NCBI GenBank assembly: GCA_947589135.1
Contig: CANPZT010000032.1
Location: 1-12,288, forward strand
From: an uncultured Clostridia bacterium
GTDB taxonomy: Bacteria; Bacillota; Clostridia; TANB77; CAG-508
Reading direction: 5' to 3'
Length of the DNA stretch: 12,288 nucleotides
This document shows positions 6,029 to 11,612 of the stretch, piece after piece (the first letter of the stretch is position 1; every line of letters starts with the position of its first letter). The notes under the pieces are model-generated. The model made no database searches. It was given only the letters and a program-made list of their open reading frames with translations, and was not told the DNA's origin. The position numbers and the translations under genes were made by a program.

Positions 6029-6781
6029 TTATTGTGCTGAAATTTTTTTATATTTTTCATATCCGTTTTCTTCTATTTCTTTAGCCAATTCTTGTGTTCC
6101 AGTTTTAACAATTCTACCATTTACTAAAACATGAACAAAATCAACTTTTAAACTATGCAAAATTTTAGTATTATGAGTTATAATTAAAACTGCATTATTA
6201 TCATTTTTAAACATTTCAATCCCTTTTGAAACAGTTCTTATAGCATCAACATCAAGTCCTGAATCTGTTTCATCTAAAATAGCAAGTTTTGGATTTAATA
6301 CAAGCATTTGCAGAATTTCGTTTTTCTTTTTCTCACCACCTGAAAATCCAACATTTAAACTTCTATCCATATTTTTAGGATTCATATTTAACTCGTCCAT
6401 ATATTTTTTTAATTCATCTTTAAACTCAAATATTTTAACAGGCTTTCCAGTCATTTTATTCTTTGCATATTTCAAAAAATTTGTAACTGAAACACCAGGT
6501 ATTTCTTCTGGTAACTGAAAAGACATAAAAATTCCTTTTCTTGCAATTTCATCTGTCTTAAAATTATTGATATTTTCTCCTTCAAATGTAATACTTCCAT
6601 TTATTTTTGTATAAGCTGGATTATTTAATATTGCATTTGCCGTTGTTGTTTTTCCAGAACCATTTGGTCCCATAATCACATGTATTTCACCTTTATTTAT
6701 TTCCAAGTTAATTCCCTTTAAAATTTCTTTTTCTTCTGCATTTACATATAAATCTTTAATTTCTAATAACTTATTACTCAT
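6029..6781 (-). CDS. sufC: SUF ATPase subunit SufC
   Basis: SufC is the soluble ABC-type ATPase that drives SufBD conformational change during cluster assembly. The 250-residue protein has Walker A GPNGSGKTT (38-46), Q-loop SFQLPEEIPGVS, signature FSGGEKKKNE (146-155), Walker B LAILDETDSGLD (167-178) and switch His203 in IITHN. The start is ATG at 6781 (MSNKLLEIKDLYV) with AGAAAGGA upstream. The frame stays open to 6934, but the extra N-terminus would be encoded by the 40-bp inverted repeat, has no ribosome binding site and is unlike any SufC. It is first among the suf structural genes, right after the regulator. Confidence 0.97.
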   Translation of the reverse strand: MSNKLLEIKDLYVNAEEKEILKGINLEINKGEIHVIMGPNGSGKTTTANAILNNPAYTKINGSITFEGENINNFKTDEIARKGIFMSFQLPEEIPGVSVTNFLKYAKNKMTGKPVKIFEFKDELKKYMDELNMNPKNMDRSLNVGFSGGEKKKNEILQMLVLNPKLAILDETDSGLDVDAIRTVSKGIEMFKNDNNAVLIITHNTKILHSLKVDFVHVLVNGRIVKTGTQELAKEIEENGYEKYKKISAQ

Positions 6782-6833
6782 TTCTATTTCCTTTCTACTA
6801 TTTAAGGTCTCTAAAATTGCCAGGTTTTCCAAG

Positions 6834-6920
6834 GTTTCCAAGGTTGCCAATGGTTCCGGGTTTATTTGGCAATTTTTAAGATTGCCAAATAAACCCGGAA
6901 CCATTGGCAACCTTGGAAAC
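6834..6920. repeat. Perfect 40-bp inverted repeat with 7-nt loop
   Basis: Arms 6834-6873 and 6881-6920 are exact complements, more GC-rich than their surroundings (cores GGTTCCGGG/CCCGGAACC). The 7-nt spacer contains the TAA stop of the regulator gene. Just outside the left arm are degenerate copies of CCAAGGTTT, so the element may have grown by repeat duplication. No T-tract follows in either direction, so it is not a standard terminator. In mRNA it would be a long, fully double-stranded hairpin between regulator and sufC, a likely RNase III site or stability block. Confidence 0.9.
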
Positions 6921-7355
6921 TTTTCTCCTTTCACAAGATCTACATCTTTCTTTATTTATATCATAATCACAATCTAAACTTTTTAAATCTAAAACTTTAT
7001 GCACGTATTTTGCTAATTGATTAATCGTTTCATCTGTTATTGCAGATTTAATTCTCTCTGCTTCTTCTTGAGCTTGTTTTTCTTCTAAATTAAGAACATC
7101 TTTTAAAAACAAATATATAATGTCATATGCTTCTAATATTTTTTTTGCTAAATCTTCTCCTTTTGTAGTTAGTTCAATTGTTCCGTATGATTCATAATTT
7201 AAAAGTTCGTTATCTTTTAAGTTATAAATTGCCTTATTGACACTTGGTTTTGAACAATTCATTTTTTTTGCAATGTCTGTAACTCTTATTTTTCCGTTTT
7301 GTTTTTTTAATACATACATTGTTTTTAAATATTCTTCTAACGATTTTGATATCAT
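6876..7355 (-). CDS. DtxR/MntR-like regulator with C-terminal cysteine cluster
   Basis: A 159-residue winged-helix regulator of the DtxR/MntR type, probably controlling the suf operon. MISKSLEEYLKTMYVL and IRVTDIAKKMNCSKPSVNKAIYNLKDNELL form the HTH (residues about 22-52), followed by the wing YESYGTIELTTKG and a helical dimer domain. By eye alignment with MntR, ligand positions D8, E11, H77, E102 and H103 read Glu, Lys, Tyr, Lys and Ser; only E99 is kept. Instead Cys129, Cys138 and Cys141 (CX8CX2C) lie near the C-terminus, which might bind an Fe-S cluster or metal. Start ATG at 7355 has AAGGAG upstream; an earlier in-frame ATG at 7388 lies in the -10 box. Residues 146-159 are encoded by the arm of the 40-bp inverted repeat and look foreign. 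Confidence 0.85.
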   Translation of the reverse strand: MISKSLEEYLKTMYVLKKQNGKIRVTDIAKKMNCSKPSVNKAIYNLKDNELLNYESYGTIELTTKGEDLAKKILEAYDIIYLFLKDVLNLEEKQAQEEAERIKSAITDETINQLAKYVHKVLDLKSLDCDYDINKERCRSCERRKVSKVANGSGFIWQS

Positions 7356-7369
7356 TGATTTTCTCCTTT

Positions 7370-7387
7370 TGTTAACTTTGGTTAACA
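7370..7387. promoter_or_regulatory. Inverted-repeat operator at the regulator/suf start site
   Basis: TGTTAAC, four bases, GTTAACA: a perfect 7-bp inverted repeat covering the predicted transcription start (near 7380) and touching the -10 box. This position suits autorepression by the adjacent regulator. Each half is itself the palindrome GTTAAC. Confidence 0.6.
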
Positions 7388-7415
7388 TTATATTACTTTA
7401 TTAGTATAATGTCAA
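7387..7415 (-). promoter_or_regulatory. Consensus promoter of the regulator-suf operon
   Basis: TTGACA (7415-7410), 17 nt, TATAAT (7392-7387): a perfect sigma-A consensus in both boxes. Such a strong promoter, with an operator on its start site, fits a unit held down by a repressor and opened under iron or Fe-S shortage. Confidence 0.85.
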
Positions 7416-7440
7416 TAGTTATATTATTATTCTATAAATT

Positions 7441-7469
7441 GAAAAGAGAGAACAATGCTCTCTCTTTTC
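7441..7469 (-). terminator. Terminator after the glucosaminidase-like gene
   Basis: A 10 to 11-bp stem (GAAAAGAGAG at 7441-7450 with 7460-7469) begins 3 nt after the stop codon. The stem ends in CTCTCTTTTC and runs into an AT-rich stretch, though the T-tract is short. Confidence 0.6.
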
Positions 7470-7471
7470 GT

Positions 7472-8278
7472 TCATTTGTCAACAATCATCTCCATACATT
7501 TGTAGACATTGTCTGCCCACATGTATTTATATGACGTTCCATCATCATGTTCTCCTGGTTCACAATACTCCTCGTTGACTGCATATAATGTCTTTCCATG
7601 ATAATATTCACCACTATTTTTTAGGTATTTTTTACCTAAATTCTTAGCTGTCTTTTCAAGACATGCTCTAGCAGATGGATATTTTAGTAATTTTCCTCCT
7701 ACTTTCTGACCTGTATAATTATTACATTCAATCGCAGAAGAATATGATGCCCATTTACTTTCATTAGCAATTATTGCAGTTAAAAAGATTTCATTCACTC
7801 CATACTTATAAGATAAATCCCATATGTATTCTGCATGCTCCCTGAAAAAGCCAGTATAATCATATGGCAATTCACTTAAAAGAGTTGAAAAATCTTTTTT
7901 TGATAGCCCCGAAGGTTTTGCTAAATCCATGTTCAAATTCATTTCTTTTTTTACCTCTTTTAGTGTTGGCCTACTTGGTTTTATAGATTTGATGTTGACT
8001 GTTTGTATTCTAGAGGGAGCAATCGCTCTTATGAGTTCTATTTTTTCTGTTTCTTCTTCCACTATCAACAAACATGTTAAAGGATTATTAGTAATAAAAG
8101 GATTTAGATTTATATTTGACAAATCTAAATTCTCCTCACTGCAAATAAGTCCTTCCTCATTATTGTACTCCGCGCCTTTTGCAGTAATACTTTGATATAA
8201 GCAATTCCGTGTCATAAAAATTGACATTACTAACACCAAGCATACTACCATTTTTCTTTCTGTTGTTTTTTTCCTCAT
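7472..8278 (-). CDS. Secreted glucosaminidase/lysozyme-like cell-wall enzyme
   Basis: Likely an exported peptidoglycan hydrolase cutting glycan strands. Residues about 10-22 (MVVCLVLVMSIFM) form a signal or anchor helix after a basic start. A variable linker of about 100 residues follows. The last 110 or so residues resemble clostridial glucosaminidase (lysozyme-fold) domains: TGFFREHAEYIWDLSYKYGVNEIFLTAI in pieces, the probable catalytic Glu in IIANESKW, then NNYTGQ, YPSARACLEKTAKNL, YYHGKTLYAVNEEYC and a final ADNVYKCM helix. The start is uncertain. ATG at 8278 has AAGGAG 14 nt upstream, rather far; ATG at 8302 is in frame but has no ribosome binding site. I prefer 8278. The gene has its own promoter and terminator. 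The exact substrate bond cannot be told. Confidence 0.75.
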   Translation of the reverse strand: MRKKTTERKMVVCLVLVMSIFMTRNCLYQSITAKGAEYNNEEGLICSEENLDLSNINLNPFITNNPLTCLLIVEEETEKIELIRAIAPSRIQTVNIKSIKPSRPTLKEVKKEMNLNMDLAKPSGLSKKDFSTLLSELPYDYTGFFREHAEYIWDLSYKYGVNEIFLTAIIANESKWASYSSAIECNNYTGQKVGGKLLKYPSARACLEKTAKNLGKKYLKNSGEYYHGKTLYAVNEEYCEPGEHDDGTSYKYMWADNVYKCMEMIVDK

Positions 8279-8326
8279 GATTTTTGTTTTTTCTCCTTTC
8301 ATTTTCTATACAACAATAACATAATT

Positions 8327-8355
8327 ATTTTAACATATTTTTCCATTTTTTTCAA
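8327..8355 (-). promoter_or_regulatory. Promoter of the glucosaminidase-like gene
   Basis: TTGAAA (8355-8350), 17 nt, TAAAAT (8332-8327), about 50 nt before the start codon. It is divergent from the promoter at 8399-8428. Confidence 0.6.
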
Positions 8356-8398
8356 GTTTTTTGTAATAAAATTGTAATACTAATTTTTGTAAAATCAC

Positions 8399-8428
8399 TA
8401 GACAGATTTTAATATTTTATGATATTAT
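8399..8428 (+). promoter_or_regulatory. Possible promoter of the Ser/Thr/Asn-rich anchored protein
   Basis: TAGACA (8399-8404), 18 nt, TATTAT (8423-8428), about 40 nt before the ATG. The boxes are good but not perfect, and the region is very AT-rich. Confidence 0.45.
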
Positions 8429-8468
8429 AGTAAATATTAATAGTATAAACATATTGGAGGAAAAATAA

Positions 8469-8837
8469 ATGTTAAAAAAATTAGTAATTATATCATTTTG
8501 TATTATTTTATTTTTAGGAATTAATTTATCTTATGCAATTGATTTAAACCTATCAGATGAAGAAGATTTAACAAACAACGATAGTGATTCTAATATAGTA
8601 AATACTTCTTCAAACTCAGAAAATACCTCAACAAATACTGAAAATACTTCTACATCAAATAGTTCAAATAGTTCTAACACAAATTCTTCATCTCGTACAT
8701 CAACAACTATAAGTAACATTAATTCTTTACCTGAATCTAGTTTAAGTTTATCAACAATTTTAAATATTCTATTAATTGTTATAGGTATTCTTTTAATTTT
8801 GCTTTCAATTGCAATTTTAATTAGATTAAAAAAATAA
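8469..8837 (+). CDS. Ser/Thr/Asn-rich surface protein with signal peptide and C-terminal anchor
   Basis: 122 residues, no known family. The N-terminus (MLKKLVIISFCIILFLG...LSYA) is a signal peptide with likely cleavage after Ala23. Residues 24-90 are acidic, then a Ser/Thr/Asn low-complexity stretch with near repeats of ENTSTNTENTSTSN. Residues 95-118 form a hydrophobic helix (ILNILLIVIGILLILLSIAILI) followed by RLKK as a stop-transfer. This predicts a protein with its linker outside and a short basic tail inside. GGAGG lies 9 nt before the ATG and a terminator follows at once, so it is monocistronic. The layout is shared with the next gene, which may have a related role. The sequence gives no biochemical function. 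Confidence 0.8.
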   Translation: MLKKLVIISFCIILFLGINLSYAIDLNLSDEEDLTNNDSDSNIVNTSSNSENTSTNTENTSTSNSSNSSNTNSSSRTSTTISNINSLPESSLSLSTILNILLIVIGILLILLSIAILIRLKK

Positions 8838-8858
8838 TTTTAATAAAAATTTAAAAAT

Positions 8859-8889
8859 AAAAATCTCGTTATTTTATCGAGATTTTTTT
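8859..8889 (+). terminator. Terminator after the Ser/Thr/Asn-rich protein
   Basis: A 10-bp stem (AAAAATCTCG at 8859-8868 with 8878-8887), 9-nt loop, and a T-tract that continues past the stem. This is a clear factor-independent terminator, 21 nt after the stop codon. Confidence 0.85.
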
Positions 8890-9013
8890 ATTTTTATGTA
8901 TATTTTTTTCGTTTTTTTCAATACTAATATTATATAAAATTTTTATATTATATATGAAAATATTTATTACTTATTATAGTAATTATATCAAAATTAAATA
9001 GGAGGATAATTTT

Positions 9014-9481
9014 ATGTACAGAAAATTATTAATGAGTGTATGTATTCTTTTAGCAATTGTATTTACATGTACTATTTGTTTAGCAAATGATGGCTTACAA
9101 GGTGCAGCAGATGGAGTAAGAAATATTGTTGGAGATGCTGAAAATGCCGTTGAAGATGCAGCAAGAGATATATCAAATGCTTCAAAGGATGCAACAGGCG
9201 ATGTTGAAAATAAAGCAAATCAATTGGGTAATGACGTTATGAATAATAATGAAAATACTGCTAAAGATACAAACAATGATACAGGTAGAACTATGATGGG
9301 TACAACTAATGATGCATATACTGCAACTAGAACAGCTACAGGTACTGATACTACATTTATGGGTATGAATTCAACAGCATGGACATGGCTTATTTTAGGA
9401 ATTGCTGCTATTGCTATTATTGCATTAGTTTGGTATTATTCAATGCAATTCAATTCTAATAATAATAACAATAATGATTAG
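9014..9481 (+). CDS. Exported amphipathic-helix protein with C-terminal membrane anchor
   Basis: 155 residues, no known family. Residues 1-24 are a signal peptide (cleavage near CLA/ND). Residues 27-75 are an Ala/Asp/Asn-rich helical region with loose repeats (GDAENAVEDAARDISNASKDATGDVENKA), like YtxH- or LEA-type amphipathic helices. A Thr/Asn/Gly-rich linker follows. Residues 122-145 (TAWTWLILGIAAIAIIALVWYY) form a membrane helix, and the C-terminus is an Asn run encoded by repeated AAT/AAC codons, prone to slippage. AGGAGG sits 9 nt before the ATG. The architecture parallels that of the preceding gene although the sequences are not alike. Both may be envelope or stress-linked proteins; that is a guess. 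The 176 nt before it is mainly AT-rich with no promoter I would defend. Confidence 0.8.
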   Translation: MYRKLLMSVCILLAIVFTCTICLANDGLQGAADGVRNIVGDAENAVEDAARDISNASKDATGDVENKANQLGNDVMNNNENTAKDTNNDTGRTMMGTTNDAYTATRTATGTDTTFMGMNSTAWTWLILGIAAIAIIALVWYYSMQFNSNNNNNND

Positions 9482-9485
9482 TTTC

Positions 9486-9603
9486 ATAAACTATCTTCTA
9501 CTTAAAGTTTATAATTTTTACCAATTATTTTATAGAAGATAAAATTAAAGAATTTCTAAGCAATAGAAAAAGGCGAGGAAATTCTTTATTATTTTTATTG
9601 CTT
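9486..9603 (+). terminator. 3' region with overlapping alternative helices, ending in a terminator
   Basis: Four helices are possible: 9486-9492 with 9506-9512; 9492-9500 with 9533-9541; 9547-9556 with 9578-9587 (10 bp, AAAGAATTTC); and 9558-9565 with 9596-9603 (8 bp, AAGCAATA), the last followed by TTTTGTTGTTTTT. The third helix also precedes a T-rich run. The third and fourth are interleaved, so they form either a pseudoknot or alternatives. The simplest reading is a terminator for the upstream gene; a structured or regulatory RNA is possible. Confidence 0.5.
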
Positions 9604-9605
9604 TT

Positions 9606-9634
9606 TTGTTGTTTTTAGAGTATGATGTTATAGA
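9606..9634 (+). promoter_or_regulatory. Possible smpB promoter
   Basis: TTGTTG (9606-9611), 17 nt, TATAGA (9629-9634), about 26 nt before the smpB start. The -35 box is part of the T-tract of the preceding terminator. Confidence 0.45.
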
Positions 9635-9660
9635 AATTACTAATTGGAGGCTAATTATTA

Positions 9661-10113
9661 ATGAATATAAAATTAATTGCAAAAAATCCTACTGCTTACC
9701 ATAATTATAACATTACTGATAAATTAGAAGCTGGAATTGTTCTTTATGGCACTGAAATAAAATCTATAAGAGCTGGTAAAGTCAATTTAAAAGATAGCTA
9801 TGCCATTATAAAAAATAGTGAAGTTTATGTATATGGAATGCATATTAGCCCTTATGAACATGGCAATATTTTTAATAAAGATCCATTGAGAAATAAGAAA
9901 TTATTATTAAATAGACAAGAGATTAATAAATTAATTGGCTTAACAAAGCAAAAAGGATATAGCCTTATTCCTATTTGTTTATACTTTAAAGGTAATTTTG
10001 TTAAGTTAGAACTTGGTATTGGAAAAGGTAAAAAATTATATGATAAACGTCAAGATTTAGCAAAAAAAGATGCTCAAAGACAGATTGCAATTAATTTGAA
10101 AAATAGAAATTAA
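9661..10113 (+). CDS. smpB: SsrA-binding protein SmpB
   Basis: SmpB binds tmRNA and brings it to stalled ribosomes for trans-translation and tagging of the nascent chain. The 150-residue length is standard. Family marks are IAKNPTAYHNYNI near the start, LEAGIVLYGTEIKSIRAGKVNLKDSYA, the HISPYEHGN segment, DPLRNKKLLLNRQEI, and the basic C-terminal tail GKGKKLYDKRQDLAKKDAQRQI that enters the mRNA channel. TTGGAGG lies 12 nt before the ATG. The ssrA (tmRNA) gene, often nearby, is not in this window. It converges with fba at a shared terminator. Confidence 0.97.
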   Translation: MNIKLIAKNPTAYHNYNITDKLEAGIVLYGTEIKSIRAGKVNLKDSYAIIKNSEVYVYGMHISPYEHGNIFNKDPLRNKKLLLNRQEINKLIGLTKQKGYSLIPICLYFKGNFVKLELGIGKGKKLYDKRQDLAKKDAQRQIAINLKNRN

Positions 10114-10150
10114 AAATTAAAAATTAAAATTAGAAATGAAAATTAAAAAT
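10111..10150. repeat. Degenerate AT-rich tandem repeat after smpB
   Basis: The unit AAAATT(A) is repeated about five times, starting at the smpB stop codon. This is simple sequence, possibly grown by slippage, with no coding potential. Confidence 0.5.
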
Positions 10151-10194
10151 ATAATAATTCTATTAAATTTTAAAATATAAACAATTACAAATAA

Positions 10195-10249
10195 AAAAAT
10201 GATTTCTCTTAACTCTACAAAATTGTAGTTTTTAATAGAAATCATTTTT
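10195..10249. terminator. Bidirectional terminator between smpB and fba
   Basis: A perfect 13-bp outer stem (10195-10207 with 10237-10249) encloses a 6-bp inner stem (CTACAA 10215-10220 with 10223-10228). A-rich and T-rich flanks give a T-tract in both directions. It begins 7 nt after the fba stop on the minus strand and serves both convergent genes. Confidence 0.8.
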
Positions 10250-10256
10250 ATTTATT

Positions 10257-11186
10257 TTATGCTTTGTTACTTGAACCAAAAACATCTATCATTTTGTGTT
10301 TTACTGTTTCTTTGATTAAGTCTCTTGCTGGTGTTAAATATTTCCTTGGGTCAAAAGCATTTGGTTCTTCTGTAAATACTTTTCTAATTCCAGCAGTCAT
10401 CGCTAAACGCAAATCTGTATCTACATTTATTTTTGATACTCCTGAAATACTTGCCTCGTGTAATATTTCGTCAGGAACTCCTTTTGCTCCAGGTATATCT
10501 CCACCATATTTATTGCACATTTCTACTAACTCCGGTATTACTGTTGAAGCTCCATGCAACACAATTGGTGTATTTGGTATTCTTTCTTTTATTTCTTTTA
10601 ATATATCAAATCTTAATTTTGCTTCTCCCTTGAATTTATATGCTCCATGACTTGTTCCTATTGCAATTGCTAATGAATCACATCCTGTTCTTTCTACAAA
10701 TTCTTGTGCTTGAGCAGGGTCTGTATACATTGCATCACTAGCATTTACATTTACCTCATCTTCTATTCCTGCTAATTTTCCAAGTTCTGCTTCTACAACT
10801 ACTCCTTTGCTATGAGCATAATCTACTACTTTTTTTGTTAATGATACATTTTCTTCAAAATCATATTTTGACCCATCTATCATTACAGATGTAAAGCCAT
10901 TATCAATACACATTTTAGCAGTTTCAAAATCTGGTCCATGATCTAAATGTATTGCAATTGGTATTTCTGGATGTTCTTCTACTGCTGCTTCTACCATTTT
11001 CATTAAATAATTGATTCTTGCATATTTTATAGCACTTGATGAAGCTTGTAATATAACTGGTGATTTTGCTTCTGCTGCAGCATCTACAATTCCTTGAATA
11101 ATTTCCATATTATTTACATTGAATGCACCTATTGCAAATCCTTCTTCCATTGATTTTTTAAACATTTCTTGTGTTGTTACTAACAT
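10257..11186 (-). CDS. fba: Class II fructose-bisphosphate aldolase
   Basis: This zinc aldolase interconverts fructose 1,6-bisphosphate with dihydroxyacetone phosphate and glyceraldehyde 3-phosphate in glycolysis. The 309-residue protein has the class II marks: GAFNVNNMEIIQGIV (20-34), AIHLDHG (catalytic Asp82, zinc His83), SVMIDGS, EAELGKLAGIED, IGTSHGAYKF (zinc His180), LHGAST (zinc His211) and KINVDTDLR near the end. Close relatives can use tagatose bisphosphate, but the length and motifs fit the FbaA type. GGAGG precedes the ATG by 8 nt. The leader carries an 18-nt near-perfect palindrome (11205-11222, one G-U in RNA) just before the ribosome binding site, of unknown effect. It is monocistronic, between its own promoter and the shared terminator. 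Confidence 0.97.
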   Translation of the reverse strand: MLVTTQEMFKKSMEEGFAIGAFNVNNMEIIQGIVDAAAEAKSPVILQASSSAIKYARINYLMKMVEAAVEEHPEIPIAIHLDHGPDFETAKMCIDNGFTSVMIDGSKYDFEENVSLTKKVVDYAHSKGVVVEAELGKLAGIEDEVNVNASDAMYTDPAQAQEFVERTGCDSLAIAIGTSHGAYKFKGEAKLRFDILKEIKERIPNTPIVLHGASTVIPELVEMCNKYGGDIPGAKGVPDEILHEASISGVSKINVDTDLRLAMTAGIRKVFTEEPNAFDPRKYLTPARDLIKETVKHKMIDVFGSSNKA

Positions 11187-11240
11187 AATTTTTCCTCCGT
11201 TCCTGACTCTTTTAAAAAAGTCTTTCCTTTTTCTTAAGTT

Positions 11241-11269
11241 ATTTTATTTCTAAAATTGTTAGATGTCAA
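11241..11269 (-). promoter_or_regulatory. Promoter of fba
   Basis: TTGACA (11269-11264), 17 nt, TAAAAT (11246-11241), about 55 nt before the start codon. This is a strong promoter, as expected for a glycolytic gene, and begins 12 nt after the stop of the upstream small gene. Confidence 0.75.
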
Positions 11270-11281
11270 TACTATTTATGA

Positions 11282-11449
11282 TTAATCTTCATATTTGTAA
11301 CTTGCACACATTGATTCGTCTGGTTCCTTAGAATCATTTCCTTGTATTGGAGAAACATGTATTGCTTGTAGCATACATAAATTTTCCTCTCCATTATTAT
11401 ATTTACAGCTTTCAACTGTACAATTGATTTTTTGTCCGTTTTCTTCCAT
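11282..11449 (-). CDS. Small DUF1540-type four-cysteine protein
   Basis: 55 residues. The sequence INCTVESCKYN, NLCMLQAIHVSP and SMCASYK places four cysteines (10, 15, 25, 48) in the pattern of DUF1540, a short domain common in Clostridia and thought to bind metal through its cysteines; its function is unknown. The start is ATG at 11449 because TTAGGAGG lies 7 nt upstream. A longer in-frame start at 11497 is rejected: it has no ribosome binding site and lies in the -10 box and leader hairpin. It has its own leader, and no terminator is seen before the fba promoter, so some read-through into fba is possible. Confidence 0.85.
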   Translation of the reverse strand: MEENGQKINCTVESCKYNNGEENLCMLQAIHVSPIQGNDSKEPDESMCASYKYED

Positions 11450-11475
11450 AATATACCTCCTAATATTTTTAAGTA

Positions 11476-11524
11476 TATGAACTTTAAAATTGTTCATAAT
11501 ATTAGTATGTACATTTTTTATAAA
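11476..11524 (-). promoter_or_regulatory. Possible promoter and leader hairpin of the DUF1540 gene
   Basis: TTTATA (11524-11519), 17 nt, TATTAT (11501-11496) is a plausible weak promoter. A perfect 7-bp inverted repeat (TATGAAC at 11476-11482, GTTCATA at 11492-11498) overlaps its -10 box and start, so it could be an operator or hairpin. Confidence 0.35.
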
Positions 11525-11566
11525 TATATAATTTTATATGGATATTCTTTTTTATAAAATACGTAT

Positions 11567-11605
11567 ACAAAAATAAAGTTGCTACTTTTATTATTGTAGC
11601 AACTT
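11567..11605 (-). terminator. Terminator of the peroxiredoxin gene
   Basis: A 10-bp stem (AAGTTGCTAC at 11576-11585 with 11596-11605), 10-nt loop, then leftward TTTATTTTTG. It lies 7 nt after the stop codon. Confidence 0.8.
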
Positions 11606-11612
11606 CATTGCT

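Noticed and set aside
6834..6920. The 40-bp inverted repeat as an intrinsic terminator
   Set aside because: It is followed by no T-tract in either direction, and sufC downstream has no other visible promoter.
6029..6934. SufC with a 51-residue N-terminal extension
   Set aside because: The extension is a translation of the 40-bp inverted repeat, has no ribosome binding site and is absent from SufC proteins.
7929..8195. 88-residue plus-strand reading frame
   Set aside because: Antisense to the linker of the glucosaminidase-like gene, with no ribosome binding site or family motif.
10111..10150. AT-rich repeats after smpB as a CRISPR-like or iteron array
   Set aside because: Units are 6-7 nt, degenerate and without spacers, so this is simple sequence.
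10264..10650. 128-residue plus-strand reading frame
   Set aside because: Antisense shadow of the aldolase gene, whose reading frame has all class II motifs.
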